64,000 bases of DNA from Saturnia japonica. Its lineage: Eukaryota; Arthropoda; Insecta; Lepidoptera; Saturniidae. This document shows, one piece after another, positions 52,891-64,000 of this stretch. The stretch is from assembly GCA_033032175.1 (NCBI GenBank), contig CM065325.1, positions 14,784,930 through 14,848,929 of the forward strand. Reading direction: 5' to 3'. Within the stretch, counting starts at the first letter, position 1; each line of letters begins with the position of its first letter. Position numbers and translations under genes: made by a program. The notes beneath the pieces are model-generated. The model made no database searches and was not told where the DNA came from. It was given only the letters and a program-made list of their open reading frames with translations.

Positions 52891-53437
52891 CTAGCTATGC
52901 CCCGCGGTTTCACTCCATATAATTTAGAAGAAATAACTGATTCATAATTTATAATACTTTCAATAAAGACAATATTTTTATCGGTCGATGAAGTAACTTT
53001 TGTTCATAAGAGTTAATATGCCATGCTTAAAAATAATGCTCACAAATTAATGTTTAATCTTCAAGAAAAAAATTAATTCAAAATAATTTATTTTGGCTCA
53101 TATATAAGACATAGATATATGCTGTAGCTGACTTTTTTATATATACTAACTATTGGCCAATATTTTTATAGAACATTGTATTGACGTACCATTAACTATT
53201 AAGCTAAAGAAAGCATTTCGCGAGGGCTTCGACTTCCGACTTGCGTAAGAAAAATCAATATTTAAGGCTAGCTAGAAACTGTAGCCTAATATTATATAAC
53301 CCATTCTATTCCTCGTGAGTCTGGCTATCATATAAAAAAATAATTTTTCGAATCCGACTGGTAGTTCCAGAGTTTAGCGTGTTTAAACAAACAAACAAAA
53401 CTTTTACGCTTTATTATATTATTAGTATTAGTATAGA
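52891..53437 (-). mobile_element. Non-autonomous Helitron, type A, copy 3 (complete ends)
   Basis: Left CTAGCTATGCCCCGCGGTTT is the reversed 3' end with hairpin; right TTAGTATTAGTATAGA is the reversed 5' TC end. Bordered by A (52890) and T (53438). Contains GCGTGTTTAAACAAACAAAC, as in the copy at 23953. Confidence 0.75.
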
Positions 53438-54599
53438 TTTCATTTTTTTTTTAAATATGGAATTATTCGTATGTCATTTATAACCAAAATGCTCTAGTCC
53501 TTACCATTCCAAATTTCGAACTCTACCTCCCTATGAGGCCGTGTCCTAAAAGTGCATAACCTCTTTAAGCTTAGAAACCTTCAAATGAGGTACTAATATA
53601 GTACGGTCACTTTCGAGACATTCCAATTTTAAAGAGTATTCATTTATGTTTTTAAGTGAGTTCAACCTTTTTTGAATAAAATCGGATTAAGTTTTCAAAC
53701 ATGTGTCAAAATAAAATGTAATTTAAATCAAAAGCACTAAGGAGAAGGACTATTGATATCAACTTCGAAGCAAATCACAACCAAAATAACTTTCTACCCT
53801 TTTTTTAACCCCTTAAGGGGATGAATTTAAATAAAATATGAAACACGTCTTCCATCAATTCTGTTAAAAAAGGTTTAGGCAAAATTTGAAGTAGATTGGA
53901 CCAAGAAATCACGTTGTCCCAAACAAATTTTGCCCCCCTTTTTGATCCCATTAGAAGTAGAATTTCGGAAAATCCTTTCTTATCGGATTCATACGTCATA
54001 CAAAGAACACACCCTCCAAGTTTCAGGTCTCAACGATCAGCGGTTTAGGCTGTGCATTGATCCGTCACTCAGTCATTCAAGACAAAGCATTTTATATGTA
54101 CAGATTTAACGGACGAAATATTTTTGATGTGAAAACTTCTTTAGCCGCGTTCAACGGTTTTTGTTAGGGAAAAATTTATGGGTTCGAGTGACTTTCGCGT
54201 CACCCATGACCACGACATGGTCGTGACGTATTGCGCTTGCGTCAGACTAGCGACGCGTAGTATAGCGGCTAGTGTACATGTATACGCATACACTGACACA
54301 TTGAATACTGAATACAGTAACATAATTCCTTGAAGGTGACCATTTAACAAAATACCAGATATTATATTGTGTACATTAATAATTGGACGTTAATGTATGG
54401 TCATTTATAGTCTTTAAGATATAAAAGTACTTAACGGTCTGTCGAATGTTAAGCCAGAATGGGGACAGATCTCATTATTGACATACTGAAATGGGTTAAA
54501 GGAGAAATGAGGCCAGACTGTCAGACTGTCTTACAACACGACCCTCGGGTCGGCCTCGGCCAGACATTGTCTGATAAAAAGGTTTTGTGTATGTTCTAC
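53438..54599. other. Intergenic DNA
   Basis: AT-rich with no supported gene. 54190-54240 contains a short inverted CG-rich stretch (GTCACCCATGACCACGACAT then GGTCGTGAC). Nothing else recognised. Confidence 0.3.
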
Positions 54600-54836
54600 A
54601 CTATCGTCGATGTTTGATATAAATATGACACAATTTCACACACGGCCATTTAATTCCAAGCTAAGCAAAGCTTGTAATATGGTAACTAAATAGCTGATAT
54701 ACATACATATATAGATATTTAACACCCAGATACACAAATGACATATATGCTCATCACACAAAAGTCCTTCATGGGCGGGGATCGAACCCGCAACCTCTCG
54801 GCTCAATAGTAGCGTTTACTACCACTACTTAAATGT
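54600..54836 (-). mobile_element. tRNA-derived SINE
   Basis: On the minus strand GAGCCGAGAGGTTGCGGGTT and CGATCCCCGCCCATGAAG give a clear B box (GGGTTCGATCCC, about 54777-54788). The body GACTTTTGTGTGATGAGCAT, CTGGGTGTT and CAAGCTTTGCTTAGCTTGGA is of a tRNA-SINE type I associate with Lepidoptera. Confidence 0.7.
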
Positions 54837-55265
54837 ACACCTTAGGCCTCTTCTCAATGGAAGGTACGAGCTTATCCACCACGCCAGCCGACGACGTATT
54901 AGCGATGTTAAACGCCCAAAAACCAACAGTTCTATATTTTTCCCTCATACAGTGGTACTACAAGAAAATTTCTCAATCGTTCAGTTATTTATCGGCTGAT
55001 ATTGTTACCGATTTAATTTACAAAATGTAAGTACGCATATTCCGAAAAATTCTTTACTACATACCAGGATTCAAACTTGTGTACCTGCTGTTAGAGCATG
55101 CATATATTCCTTCATAACTTTTCCTACCTCGGCCACAATTAGCGCCATCTACAAACAAAACCAAAAACTCACGTGCGACGAGTGACAGTTGAAAAAACAG
55201 AAAAGACAAAACGTGTCGCCTAACAGAGCGCATAAAACTATTGCATCTCCGTCACAAATTAAAAG

Positions 55266-55382
55266 TATAAATCAAATAATAGTTAAGCTCGGACTTCACA
55301 AACCCCGGGGTTCCATAGTGCTTCAACAGTGCGTTATATGCAGTGCATAGAAGCCACGAGAGTTAACATCAGCATGCCCGAG
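55266..55382 (+). promoter_or_regulatory. Candidate TATA promoter and first coding exon (MPE)
   Basis: TATAAAT at 55266-55272; about 80 bases of plausible 5' UTR (with AACCCCGGGGTT); then ATG CCC GAG at 55374-55382 followed at once by a strong donor, GTGAGT. The start has A at -3. No later exon is recognised in the window, so the gene would need a long first intron. A chance match is quite possible. Confidence 0.3.
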
Positions 55383-56029
55383 GTGAGTGGCCGGCAAAAT
55401 ACCTATCCAAATTCCTACACCGCATGCTAGGGAGAAAACATCTAAAACAATACATCTGCAGACATTGAATCGATATTCCGCCGGTCTAAACTACCCGACC
55501 ACCATTACTTTTTCTATGTTTGCTTTGAATTTTTTAGCGATTTATATACACCAATATTCTCGTATACACGGATAACTGGTTTATTGATAGATTTTGAAAG
55601 CTTCGTATTTCGACGTTAGATCTAATCCCACAATGACCCCGGAGTTCAAACATCGTGATGAAACCGTGGCACATGGTGGTATGGCATTTTCTGACCACCC
55701 TCAATTTGAAAATTTGTCGCTAGGCATCATCTATATGTGTGTTCTGATAAATATATTTGAGAGGCAGTTCTTCTAGACTTAGTGTGTTACCATCCTAGGC
55801 AATAAGTCACTAACATCTCGTAAGAATGTGGTCATAAACACTGAAACTATAAAGAATATTAAATAAAATGGTGTTGTTGGCGAACGAATGAGCCAGTGAA
55901 GTTTACTCTATAAGAACGATTGTCATGTAATAGGTAAAGTTAAATGATTAATATATTACATATATTATTTTTGATTCCGTATACAAGTAAGTTGAGTATA
56001 TACGCATTTACCCTCGTTCAGTATAAGGC

Positions 56030-56330
56030 GTCACCTCCACGAGCGAGGTTATCGTCATGAGTCCGTCCTGCTATCGTTGCGTAATCTCCACGGGACGATT
56101 ATTCTTCAGCCCGCGAATCGTTGCGACTCGTGACACATTACGGAGTATCCGCATCAAGTCGTTGCACAGTTGCTTTGTTAAAAAGAGCTTAATTCATTGG
56201 TATAAAAGATCGAAATCAGCGAGTCCTTGGCGTTTTCATCGTCAATGTCACTCAGTATATCGACGCGATAGTATCTCCGTGTGCAGACATGTATATAGAT
56301 TTGTCATAGAATGAAGAGGCAGGATGATAA
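56030..56330. other. CpG-richer patch with TATAAAAG
   Basis: An 85-codon plus-strand frame here has no recognisable motif. TATAAAAG occurs near 56201. It may be part of a promoter or a repeat. No firm call. Confidence 0.2.
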
Positions 56331-56710
56331 TATTGCCGCGATAAACTCGCTTGTGGGGGTGGTGCCTACGATACGCGAATATGTGGTTTCAAAAGGACAA
56401 CATAATTACTTCACTATTTATTTGATTTTGCTCTCCATATAACTTACGTAAGGCGGCCTATATATGAAAATCGATTATTAAAAAGTAAACACCAATAAAC
56501 GGTTGTGATTGTGAATTAAAAGGATATAAAGTGAATACTTGTTTAATAAAATTTGAGGATAATTGTTAGCCGAGTATGTATTTACATCAGATAAATCTAA
56601 GTTAACCTAGAAACCCACGCTTGAGATTTAATATCTGCTACTAAAACCCAACGCGAATATCTATTACTTTATGTGTCTTGTAACAGTATATAATTTTGAC
56701 GTAGATACAA

Positions 56711-56950
56711 TATCCTACAGTCCTAAGCGCGACTGTTATGCTCGAGGTCCTGGGTTAGATTCCCAGATCGAGGAAAGTGTTATTGGGGTTTTCTATGTAA
56801 TTCCCAGTCAAAGCTCGGAGTTTGGATTTGTGCCCGATTAATGACAATAGGCTCGCCGCCTATTATAATGTACCTAAAACATACCCGGCGAATTGTGGGT
56901 GTACTTTAGTACAAGATGGTAACACGCTAAGCCTAGATAGCCTAACTTTG
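56711..56950 (+). mobile_element. tRNA-derived SINE
   Basis: TCCTAAGCGCGACTGTTATG resembles a tRNA 5' half, and GGGTTAGATTCCC (near 56754) a slightly altered B box. The body TTTGTGCCCGATTAATGACA, ATAGGCTCGCCGCC and GTGGGTGTACTTTAG matches a SINE type I associate with Lepidoptera. Confidence 0.65.
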
Positions 56951-56999
56951 TATGCTAAATTTTGTTATCGAACAACACAGTTTTAATACTAGAAATAGA

Positions 57000-57768
57000 C
57001 ATATAATAGTCGTACAGTGTTTTAGACTTAGTAAGACTAATAAGTTTTTTAGGTAATAGTGTTGGGTTCTAAGATCCCGAAGCACATTACTGATTTATCA
57101 GAAAACAAGTTCAAGGGCCATGTCAAGAAGGTTTTTACTGTCAAAAGGTTAATTATAGGGTGGATCATTATGTGAATGGTAGTGATATCGGGAATTGACT
57201 CCCTCTCTGTGCATCCACTAAATCTATATATTAATACGTTAAGCAAAAGCTTTCTACCGATTTTTAAGCATATTGCGTGCACGGAAGACTGAGATTTGGC
57301 ATGATTAAAATTTATATGGGGAAGGAGTGCAGAAAGCTAAAATTTATCAATAATACCTGTTACAAATATATTAAATTAAAATAAATTAATTCTGCGAATC
57401 CTAACTTTACCAGTGCCATTGAACTTAGATCCCCCAAAATATTGACATTGTCACTCAATGTAAAGTGATAGCGAGTGACATAATATTCATTGTTTAGGTT
57501 CATACTTGCAAATTTCAAACGGAAAATAGTCTATGATTAAAAAGTCGCTGGTCGAATTTAGATCATTGCGCGACCGCTAGTTATTATTATTGTACTCAGT
57601 ATATTAACACTTGTAAAGTTGGAAAAAAAAGAAGAGATAAACCCGATCGAGTTTCTTGTCGGCTCTTCTTGATGGCTGGGATGTTTTCCGAGCCTGTGGT
57701 AGTGTTTTGACGTTCATAAGTGCTTTCTTAGGGCCTAAATTGAATGAAGACTTTTGATTTTGATTTTC
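57000..57768 (+). mobile_element. CR1/Daphne-like LINE 3' fragment, split by another repeat
   Basis: 57000-57240 is the plus-oriented C-terminal coding end (AAGCACATTACTGATTTATC ... GTGCATCCACTAA). 57591-57768 is the 3' UTR and tail (ATAAACCCGATCGAGTTTCT ... GACTTTTGATTTTGATTTT). The 340-bp repeat at about 57245-57590 separates them. Confidence 0.7.
57245..57590 (+). repeat. 340-bp dispersed repeat, copy 2, nested in a LINE
   Basis: Matches 23450-23786 throughout (TTTTTAAGCATATTGCGTGC ... GCGACCGCTAGTTAT). Because it interrupts the LINE 3' end, it is a mobile element in its own right. No inverted ends or poly(A) tail are evident. Confidence 0.7.
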
Positions 57769-57925
57769 TAGAGGGAGGACTGGCTCTCAGGTGCAGCTAC
57801 CAGAACACACCTATAGGTGTTTGGCGACAGATTTTTACCTTGAGGGTGGTAGCTAGCCAGGCGGGTATTAGAAAAAGCTCTACCACTATGCTATCGTTTC
57901 ATCAGGTTCATTGCTTCATATTAGC
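57769..57925 (-). repeat. Dispersed repeat (TAGCTACCACCC family), reversed copy
   Basis: AGGTGCAGCTACCAGAACAC, CTTGAGGGTGGTAGCTAGCC and GGCGGGTATTAGAAAAAGCT are the reverse complement of the 52440 family. It directly follows the LINE tail. Confidence 0.5.
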
Positions 57926-58689
57926 TTCGACAGGGAGTTCATACTCAGACCTTGTGACCTAAATGGTCGTGGATAGTCTTGTTTTAGAGTTTCCTCTCGC
58001 AAACTCTCCGTATGTGGAATAAGGTGCTATGACAAAAAAAAAATGGGTTAATGGACAGATTTTTAAAGGACCGGTAACGCACGTGATGCGTCTAGTGTTG
58101 TATGCGTCCATAAATAACGGTGATCGTTTAAAATCAAGAGAACCGCATGCTTGTTTACCACCATTGTGATATAAAAAACGTGAAATTGTCTCTGGAAAAA
58201 AATCACGAGTTACCCTTAATCTCTTACTGCACTCATGAACGAGAGATTTCTTTCAAAATCAACATTTTTTTACGGTAACTCACCTTCTAGTATTAGAAAA
58301 CTGAATACTACACGACCATTTGTTATAATTTTGTGTGCAATGCAGGTTTTGTTCAAGAGTTTTAGCTGGCGTTGCGAGAAAGCCGAGAAATGTACTTGAA
58401 TGTTAAGTAAAACTGCTATTGACTTGTGTTATTGGTGAAAGGCAACGCTGAACGTTACAAAGTGCGAGCCTTTTGTCTGAGTTAAGGTTGAATTCGACTA
58501 ATGCGACAAATTATTTTGAGCGATCGAAACGATAAAAGTGCCCATTTAAATTAGATATTGGAACAAAAGATTTAACTTTTACTTATTTCACACTTTTAAA
58601 TTAAAAGGAATTTGTTGAATCACGCAGTGAACCATACATCCGTACATATAAAAAAAGAAAGTGTGTGCGTGTAACCTTTACGCGCGATT

Positions 58690-59121
58690 GAAGTAAAACT
58701 TCTTTGGCGTTGACGGCATATATCACTGAAATGATTCAATTTTATTATTGAATATTATAGAATGTCACAATCGTCAGAAAGTTTATTAATAATTTATTTA
58801 TTATATAAGTAATCAATAAACAAGTATATTTAGAGATTTTCAAAAAACTGCAATTTAAAATTTTTTTTTTAAAACTATTAAATTTTTATTCACTTTTCTA
58901 TTCACAATTGATCCGTTTGAAAATATTCGAAATAAATAATCCTAATTGATTATATTTGCCACTAGCTGGCGTATAAGTCAAAAAGCGTGGAAAATATGAC
59001 ATATACTTACGACCAATCCAAATAATTATTTTTGAATACCGGAAACTACGTAAGCGTTACTTCCGTTAGAAAAAAAATCTGAGTTATTCCTTAGTCGCGC
59101 CTAAAGAAGTTTTACTTCAAA
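58690..59121. mobile_element. Inverted-repeat element (about 430 bp)
   Basis: The left TTGAAGTAAAACTTCTTTGG CG and the right CGCCTAAAGAAGTTTTACTT CAA are inverted repeats of about 22 bases. The tip GAAGTAAAACTTC is itself a palindrome. No coding capacity, so a MITE. Superfamily and target duplication not resolved. Confidence 0.55.
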
Positions 59122-59250
59122 ATGTTTGTTTGCAGTAAAAGGATTTATTCGTACACAATAAACTACCAGACTATGAAGATAGATTTAAAGAGTTAGTAAA
59201 GTATCAAACGGTACTCTTGGTAGTGAATTGCTGGGTAAACTCAATATAAA

Positions 59251-59402
59251 GGTGCCCACCCGTTTCCCAAGGCAGGCTGAGTGCCCTAAGCGCGCTCGCC
59301 TCCTAGTCAGGTGAAGCTATAAAAGCCGCAGCGGCTCTGTTTTAGGATAGGGTTCCTAAGGCTAACAGTGTAGTCAGTTCTAAAAAAAAAAAAAAAAAAA
59401 AA
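59251..59402 (+). mobile_element. Poly(A)-tailed retroposon 3' end, second copy
   Basis: AAGCTATAAAAGCCGCAGCG, CTGTTTTAGGATAGGGTTCC, AACAGTGTAGTCAGTTC and then about 21 A. The same 3' end as 20286-20400, opposite orientation, heavily 5'-truncated. Confidence 0.65.
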
Positions 59403-59799
59403 TTCCCAAGGCATCAACAATTATTTAGCGTTCTCTCCTGTAGCAATAATGTGTCGAAGAATAGTGCCATTTATAGAATGTGTAGGCGATATAACGAAGT
59501 TAATTTACAACATGACATATTTTTCACCAGTCTTGCTAAATTTAAAAACTCAGTTAATATATTTCTTTACTTTTAATCGTTACATTTTCACCGTCTATAT
59601 ATATATTCAGTACTTGTTAATAATGAAAGTTGTGCACACATGTCCTAGAGTATTTAGAGTTAAGTTATTATTGTTATTTTTTTATTTCTTACCTGTATTT
59701 GTGCCTTATGAAATAAAACTCGGTACAACCAATTTTTTTACCAAGATTTTTTTTTTCTTTTTCTAACTGTAAAAGTGTTAATATAATAGGTATAATAAT

Positions 59800-60140
59800 A
59801 ATAATTTAGTGGATGCACAGAGAGGGAGTCACTTCCAGACATCACTATCATTCACATAATGATTCATCCTATAATAAGCTTTTGACAGTAAAACCCGCTT
59901 GACATGCTCCTTGAACTTGTTTTCTGGCAAATCAGTAATGTGCTTCGGAAATTTATTATAAAACCCGATACTATTATCTAAAAAAATTATATTGGACCTA
60001 CTAAGTCTAAAACACGGTACGACTAATTTATTTCTATTTCTAGTATTGACAGTGTGCTGATCTTTGACAAAATCTAGCTTGACTAAGTTTCTACGAATAT
60101 ACATTAAGTTATCAAGGATGTATTGGGAGGGCAAAGTTAA
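59800..60140 (-). pseudogene. CR1/Daphne-like LINE C-terminal fragment
   Basis: A 101-codon minus frame beginning PSQYILDNLMYIRRNLVKLD and ending RMNHYVNDSDVWK, closely matching 48579-48938. A Helitron starts directly to its right, so the break at 60140 probably marks that insertion. Confidence 0.75.
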
Positions 60141-60863
60141 TGTATATATATATTAATAATACTATAAAACTGAAGTTTGTTTGTTTGGTTGAACGCGCTA
60201 ATCTCAGGAGCTTACTAGATCGAAGGGAAAAAATATTGTGGCGTTAGATAGCACATTTATCGAGGAACATTACGCTACGATCAATAGGAGCAGAGCATCA
60301 ACAAAAAGCGATGCAAAAACAGGGAATAATTATTCCTTTTGAGAGCTTCCATTGCGTGCGCAGCGTATATGGTAAAAGTTATGTAACAATTATGTGTAAC
60401 GGAATTGTTTCTCTTATGCCCGCGATAGCATATACGAATCTTTTAAGATTGGCTCAATGTAACCATTTTATGGTAATAAATTTTATTCTAAAATAATGCA
60501 TTATTTGCGAAGGTGTTTTTATAAGCATGGTATTAACCATTAGCGAAATAAATACATTATTCATCACAAGTATTTAATTTTGAACAAAATTTCCATTTAC
60601 ATCAATTGAGTTCAATGAATATCTTAGGAGATATCACAGTTTTAATATAACTCCGCAGCACAAATAATCAAGAACTACGCCCGCATTTTTATTAAGCGGA
60701 ATAATGTGGGAGACGGGCAGTCATGCGGAGTGGAGAGGGCGAATGTTGTTCAAATAGTTCGTAAATAACACAAAGAAAGTTTCAGTTCCTTTAGAATTGT
60801 AGTATAGGTGCCAACGACTCACTCTCTCTTATGTTACGCAGACAAACTTGCGCGCGTCAGTTG
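60141..60863 (+). mobile_element. Non-autonomous Helitron, type A', copy 2
   Basis: ACTATAAAACTGAAGTTTGT at the start, GAGAGCTTCCATTGCGTGCG inside, and CGTCAGTTGG at the end. It is longer than the copy at 38801 by a GC-rich stretch (about 60665-60765). Confidence 0.65.
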
Positions 60864-61359
60864 GTAATACTATATTCCTGGAATTTTACATTTTAACATA
60901 ATTATTGTTATCAAATACATTTTACATATTTTCTATACAGGGTGACGACCAGCGATGTGTTGCCGATACTATTAGGCAAAAAAGAAGTATCACCATACAG
61001 TGGGAAAAATCTCGGAGTATAAAATGCTTATGGCGGGTAGAGGGACCATGTTATATTTTGGGCAAGTTGAAATAGAGTCTAGGTGTCAGCAAAAAATTAC
61101 AATTCAAAACCCTACCGAAATGGCTCTAGTTTAGCAAAAGAGAATGAAACTTTTCCTGACTTTATAGTTCTCACTGTTTTAAAACTGAAAAAAATAGAAC
61201 AATAATGGGGAAAAGTTTGTGGAGTGAAAAGTTGTCCAAGTGGACGAAAATGATTTAATTTGACGCTTTTTCATAATCCTCCATAAAAGTGCCTAAATGT
61301 AGTGAAATCTGTTTCTGTCATCTGTACGACTTTACAGGCTGTACGTTTATCGTATCAGT

Positions 61360-61600
61360 GAGATGCCCTTTTTAAGCGTAGGGCGGGCGGCGCGCGCACC
61401 CGTCCGCCATTTCCTTCTGCAGTCAGCCCAAGCGCGTCGCGCTCGCACCATGCTTCTAACTTAGCTCAATTACATAATCCAACATAAAATAAAACAATTA
61501 TCTAACATAAGTGAGTGTTCAATATAACATATATAATACGTGTAAAAATTTAGTTTGTATATTTGTGAAGTTTAACGAACGCTCAATGGAGATTTTATAT
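61360..61600 (+). promoter_or_regulatory. Candidate CpG-rich promoter and first exon
   Basis: GGGCGGGCGGCGCGCGCACC with CCGCCATTTCC and CGCGTCGCGCTCGC at 61380-61450 stands out from AT-rich surroundings. Downstream are good donors at about 61510 (GTGAGT) and 61601 (GTAAGT). The latter follows ATG GAG ATT TTA TAT. A gene starting here and continuing beyond the window is possible; no second exon is seen. Confidence 0.3.
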
Positions 61601-64000
61601 GTAAGTATACATTATAATATGTTATGAAATTATTTGCATTATTTTTACATGTTCACGACAGTTTGAACGTTTTTTTCTTTTGATGTGATTTACGTGTCTG
61701 TCGTTTTGACAGAGAATCCATTGTTTGATAGTGTGATTCGGTACGCTATATTATTGATTATTTTAGACGGCTTCGTTTTGATTTGTCATTTTCGATTTGA
61801 TAGGTTACTTGAATGTTGATTGTTTTAATCGAGGTCCTTATAATCCTTGTGTAAATGCGAACAATTGAATTCAAGTTATAATTAACACAAACTTCGTGAT
61901 ATTCCCAACAAATGAAAGCAAGCAGGTACATAATATTATCAATGTATTATAATACTGATAATGTAAAAAGTTCTATTCTAAAAAGTATCTAATACTATTA
62001 TATACTAGTATATATGTAATTGATTTCTCAGAAACGGCTCCAACGATTTGGATGAAACCTTGTATTTAGATAATGTTTTACATTCCAAGTATATTTAGAT
62101 GTGTGTTTTATATTCTTCTTCTTTCGGTCGCCCAGATATTTCCTTTTATATTTCTAGACATTTCCTCGTTGCAAAAAGCAAGATACAGAAATCGCTGGTT
62201 AAGATTGTATTTGTGTAGGGTTTTAAGGGGTCAAATAATATTTTAAGACCTGAGACACCCAAGTTAACCTCAGTTGCACGTGGTGCACCCTGCTGAGTAA
62301 TGAACGAGGAAATGGCGATAGCGGGATGGTAAAGCTGCTCAGCCGGACTGGGTCGCGTCCACCATACATGTGGCGAAAAGTCGGACGATGTGAGTCGATT
62401 ATGCGCGTCGCCTGCCGGGATTGGCCGGTGTGTATATCTACATATTCAATTTTACACAGGATGCCATGACAGCGATTGACGGTAGATTGAATAATTTCTC
62501 GGTGGTTACCATTGTTTCTGTGTTATATTTTGCTTGCTATCAAGTTCGATTCTTAGTGGTTGCTGTCAGGTGCGATTCTGTTACTTTATCGTGCAACTAA
62601 ATAGGTTTTTTTTCAAAAATATTTTTTTTTTTTGTAAAGTGTGTCAATGATTTCTTATTTATCAATAATCTATGATTCTATGATATACAAATTATTCTTT
62701 ATATTTTATAGAAATCCATAAATTCAAGTTTAATTACAAAGAATCTATTCTTTCGTCTCGTATCAAAATGTGCATGTATATAAATAAATTTGGTAAATAT
62801 AAATCCCAACAAAAACATACTGTAAAAACGAGTCAAGTCTCAATTCTCGATTGAGATGGTTTGTCTATAAAAAGCAGCGAAATCTCATAAACAACCAAGT
62901 CTTGAAGGTGGATTTAAAAATCGATTAGTTTATCCTTTACTCGTTAAATTCCATTGTTTAGAATCTACTGAACTACTACTACTGAATCTATCTTTTATTA
63001 TATGAACTTAAACCATTTTAATTAATGACCAGACTATAAGCTTAATAATATTCTTATTACAATAATTATGTTGTGGAATTGTATATCACTTTGCATTATT
63101 TGAATAGAGCGGCAAACCGCAAGCAAGACGCAGATGCTCATTAGTTAGACAGGTACGATATTGAGTTTTCATGATTTTCATTACTTTCTAAAAAAGCTGA
63201 CTTATACAAATAAGTACATGCGAGCAATCAAGTTAATTAAAGAACTATTATTTATAGAAGTCCAAAATTTAGAATCAGATGCCATGGCTTTGAGACGTAC
63301 ATAGGAAATTATTTCGAATGCATTTATTATTGTAACACGGTATAGGATCGTTTGGCCGATCCTATTAATTAAAAATGCAGCTTAGCGTTTGAATTATTGC
63401 TGTATTTATTTTGTCGCCAGTAACCGATTACAGAATAATATATCTTCCTGTCAGTCAGTGACAGACGTCTTCTTTATCTTTTTCAAGACCTGAAAGTCAG
63501 CCAGTCTATCATAAACAAAATAAAATGTGGCTGAAGTAAGAACTATTTACTGTGATAAGTCGCCACAACGGTATTATATCTGATGGTGAGTGCAGTGTAA
63601 TCCAATAAAATTATCGACCTTCGACAGATCTACAATCCATCAGCAGTCGTTACTGCCATGCTGTCTTAAATGATTCTTCAGATTATGAAGTACTCCATCT
63701 TGTAGGAAGAAGGGAATACATTAGCCGTGAAAAATTTACTCAGCTTCACTATACAGCAGAGATAAGACGTATCAACATTCTTTGTGAGTGCCGTGATGAA
63801 GGTTACCGCAAAGCTGTGGCTCCGGAACCCAGCGCGTGCGGTTCCGTTATGCAAGGGAGAGGAAGGGATTAGATATTACCTAATTTTGGTTATGTAGTTG
63901 GATATATTTAGCCGCCGCAAAACTTCCATGGTATTTTATACTTTCCTAGAATTCCAGTGATCGAGAGCACTGGGACTTCTCTTGAGGTATCTACTATCCA
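61601..64000. other. Right end of window, no gene recognised
   Basis: Mostly AT-rich. 62250-62450 is GC-richer (CTCAGCCGGACTGGGTCGCG) without a readable product. 62470-62510 holds a reversed TTTCTCGGTGGT phrase like the ACCGAGAAA family at 5640 and 29030. It may be intron of a gene starting near 61.4 kb. Confidence 0.3.

Noticed and set aside
54760..54800. Possible tRNA gene
   Set aside because: It has a clear B box but no complete cloverleaf, and SINE body sequence follows directly; called a tRNA-derived SINE.
59449..59766. 105-codon plus-strand ORF after the poly(A) tail
   Set aside because: Phe/Tyr/Ile-rich, ends in a homopolymer T run; typical chance frame in AT-rich DNA.
1..64000. CRISPR arrays, prokaryotic operons or phage regions
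   Set aside because: No short regularly spaced repeats; genes have spliceosomal introns, and the repeats are eukaryotic transposons.

Overview
The window looks like nuclear DNA of a lepidopteran (moth or butterfly). It is AT-rich, with spliced genes that have GT-AG introns of 0.2 to 9.7 kb, and it is packed with non-autonomous Helitrons (5'-TC...CTAG-3'), tRNA-derived SINEs, several LINE clades and hAT transposons. The species cannot be named from the sequence. There are no prokaryotic operons, CRISPR arrays or rRNA genes.

Four protein-coding genes can be rebuilt. (1) Minus strand, 13066 to 2068: a nine-exon gene, about 657 aa, for a coiled-coil protein with tyrosine/aspartate-rich repeats and a C-terminal DPY30 motif. 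All exon phases agree. Its 3' part lies in a roughly 3.1 kb tandem duplication, so a second copy of the DPY30 exon sits at the left edge of the window. (2) Plus strand, 16023 to 29544: a complete five-exon PRELI-domain gene (mitochondrial phosphatidic acid transfer, prel/PRELID1 type), whose 9.7 kb second intron is full of Helitrons and retroposon pieces. (3) and (4) Minus strand, 38301 to 36707: UQCC2 (complex III assembly factor) followed after only two bases by METTL15 (mitochondrial 12S rRNA m4C methyltransferase). This is a strong candidate for a dicistronic nuclear mRNA for two mitochondrial proteins.

The rest is mostly mobile DNA. A hAT element with an 8-bp target duplication lies at 32626-34837. 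A 6.8 kb I/R1-like LINE with RNase H (40820-47585) is broken by frameshifts and by two insertions, one of them a gypsy-type fragment with an inverted LTR end. A 5'-truncated CR1/Daphne-like LINE is at 48362-50635 with fragments near 57 and 60 kb. A second hAT remnant lies at about 50.71-51.72 kb. A 325-bp SINE-like family has five good copies. One copy is inserted in the target duplication of the RNase H LINE and shares that LINE's 3' end, which points to a LINE-SINE partnership. Two possible first exons on the plus strand (55374 and about 61.4 kb) may belong to genes that continue past the right edge.
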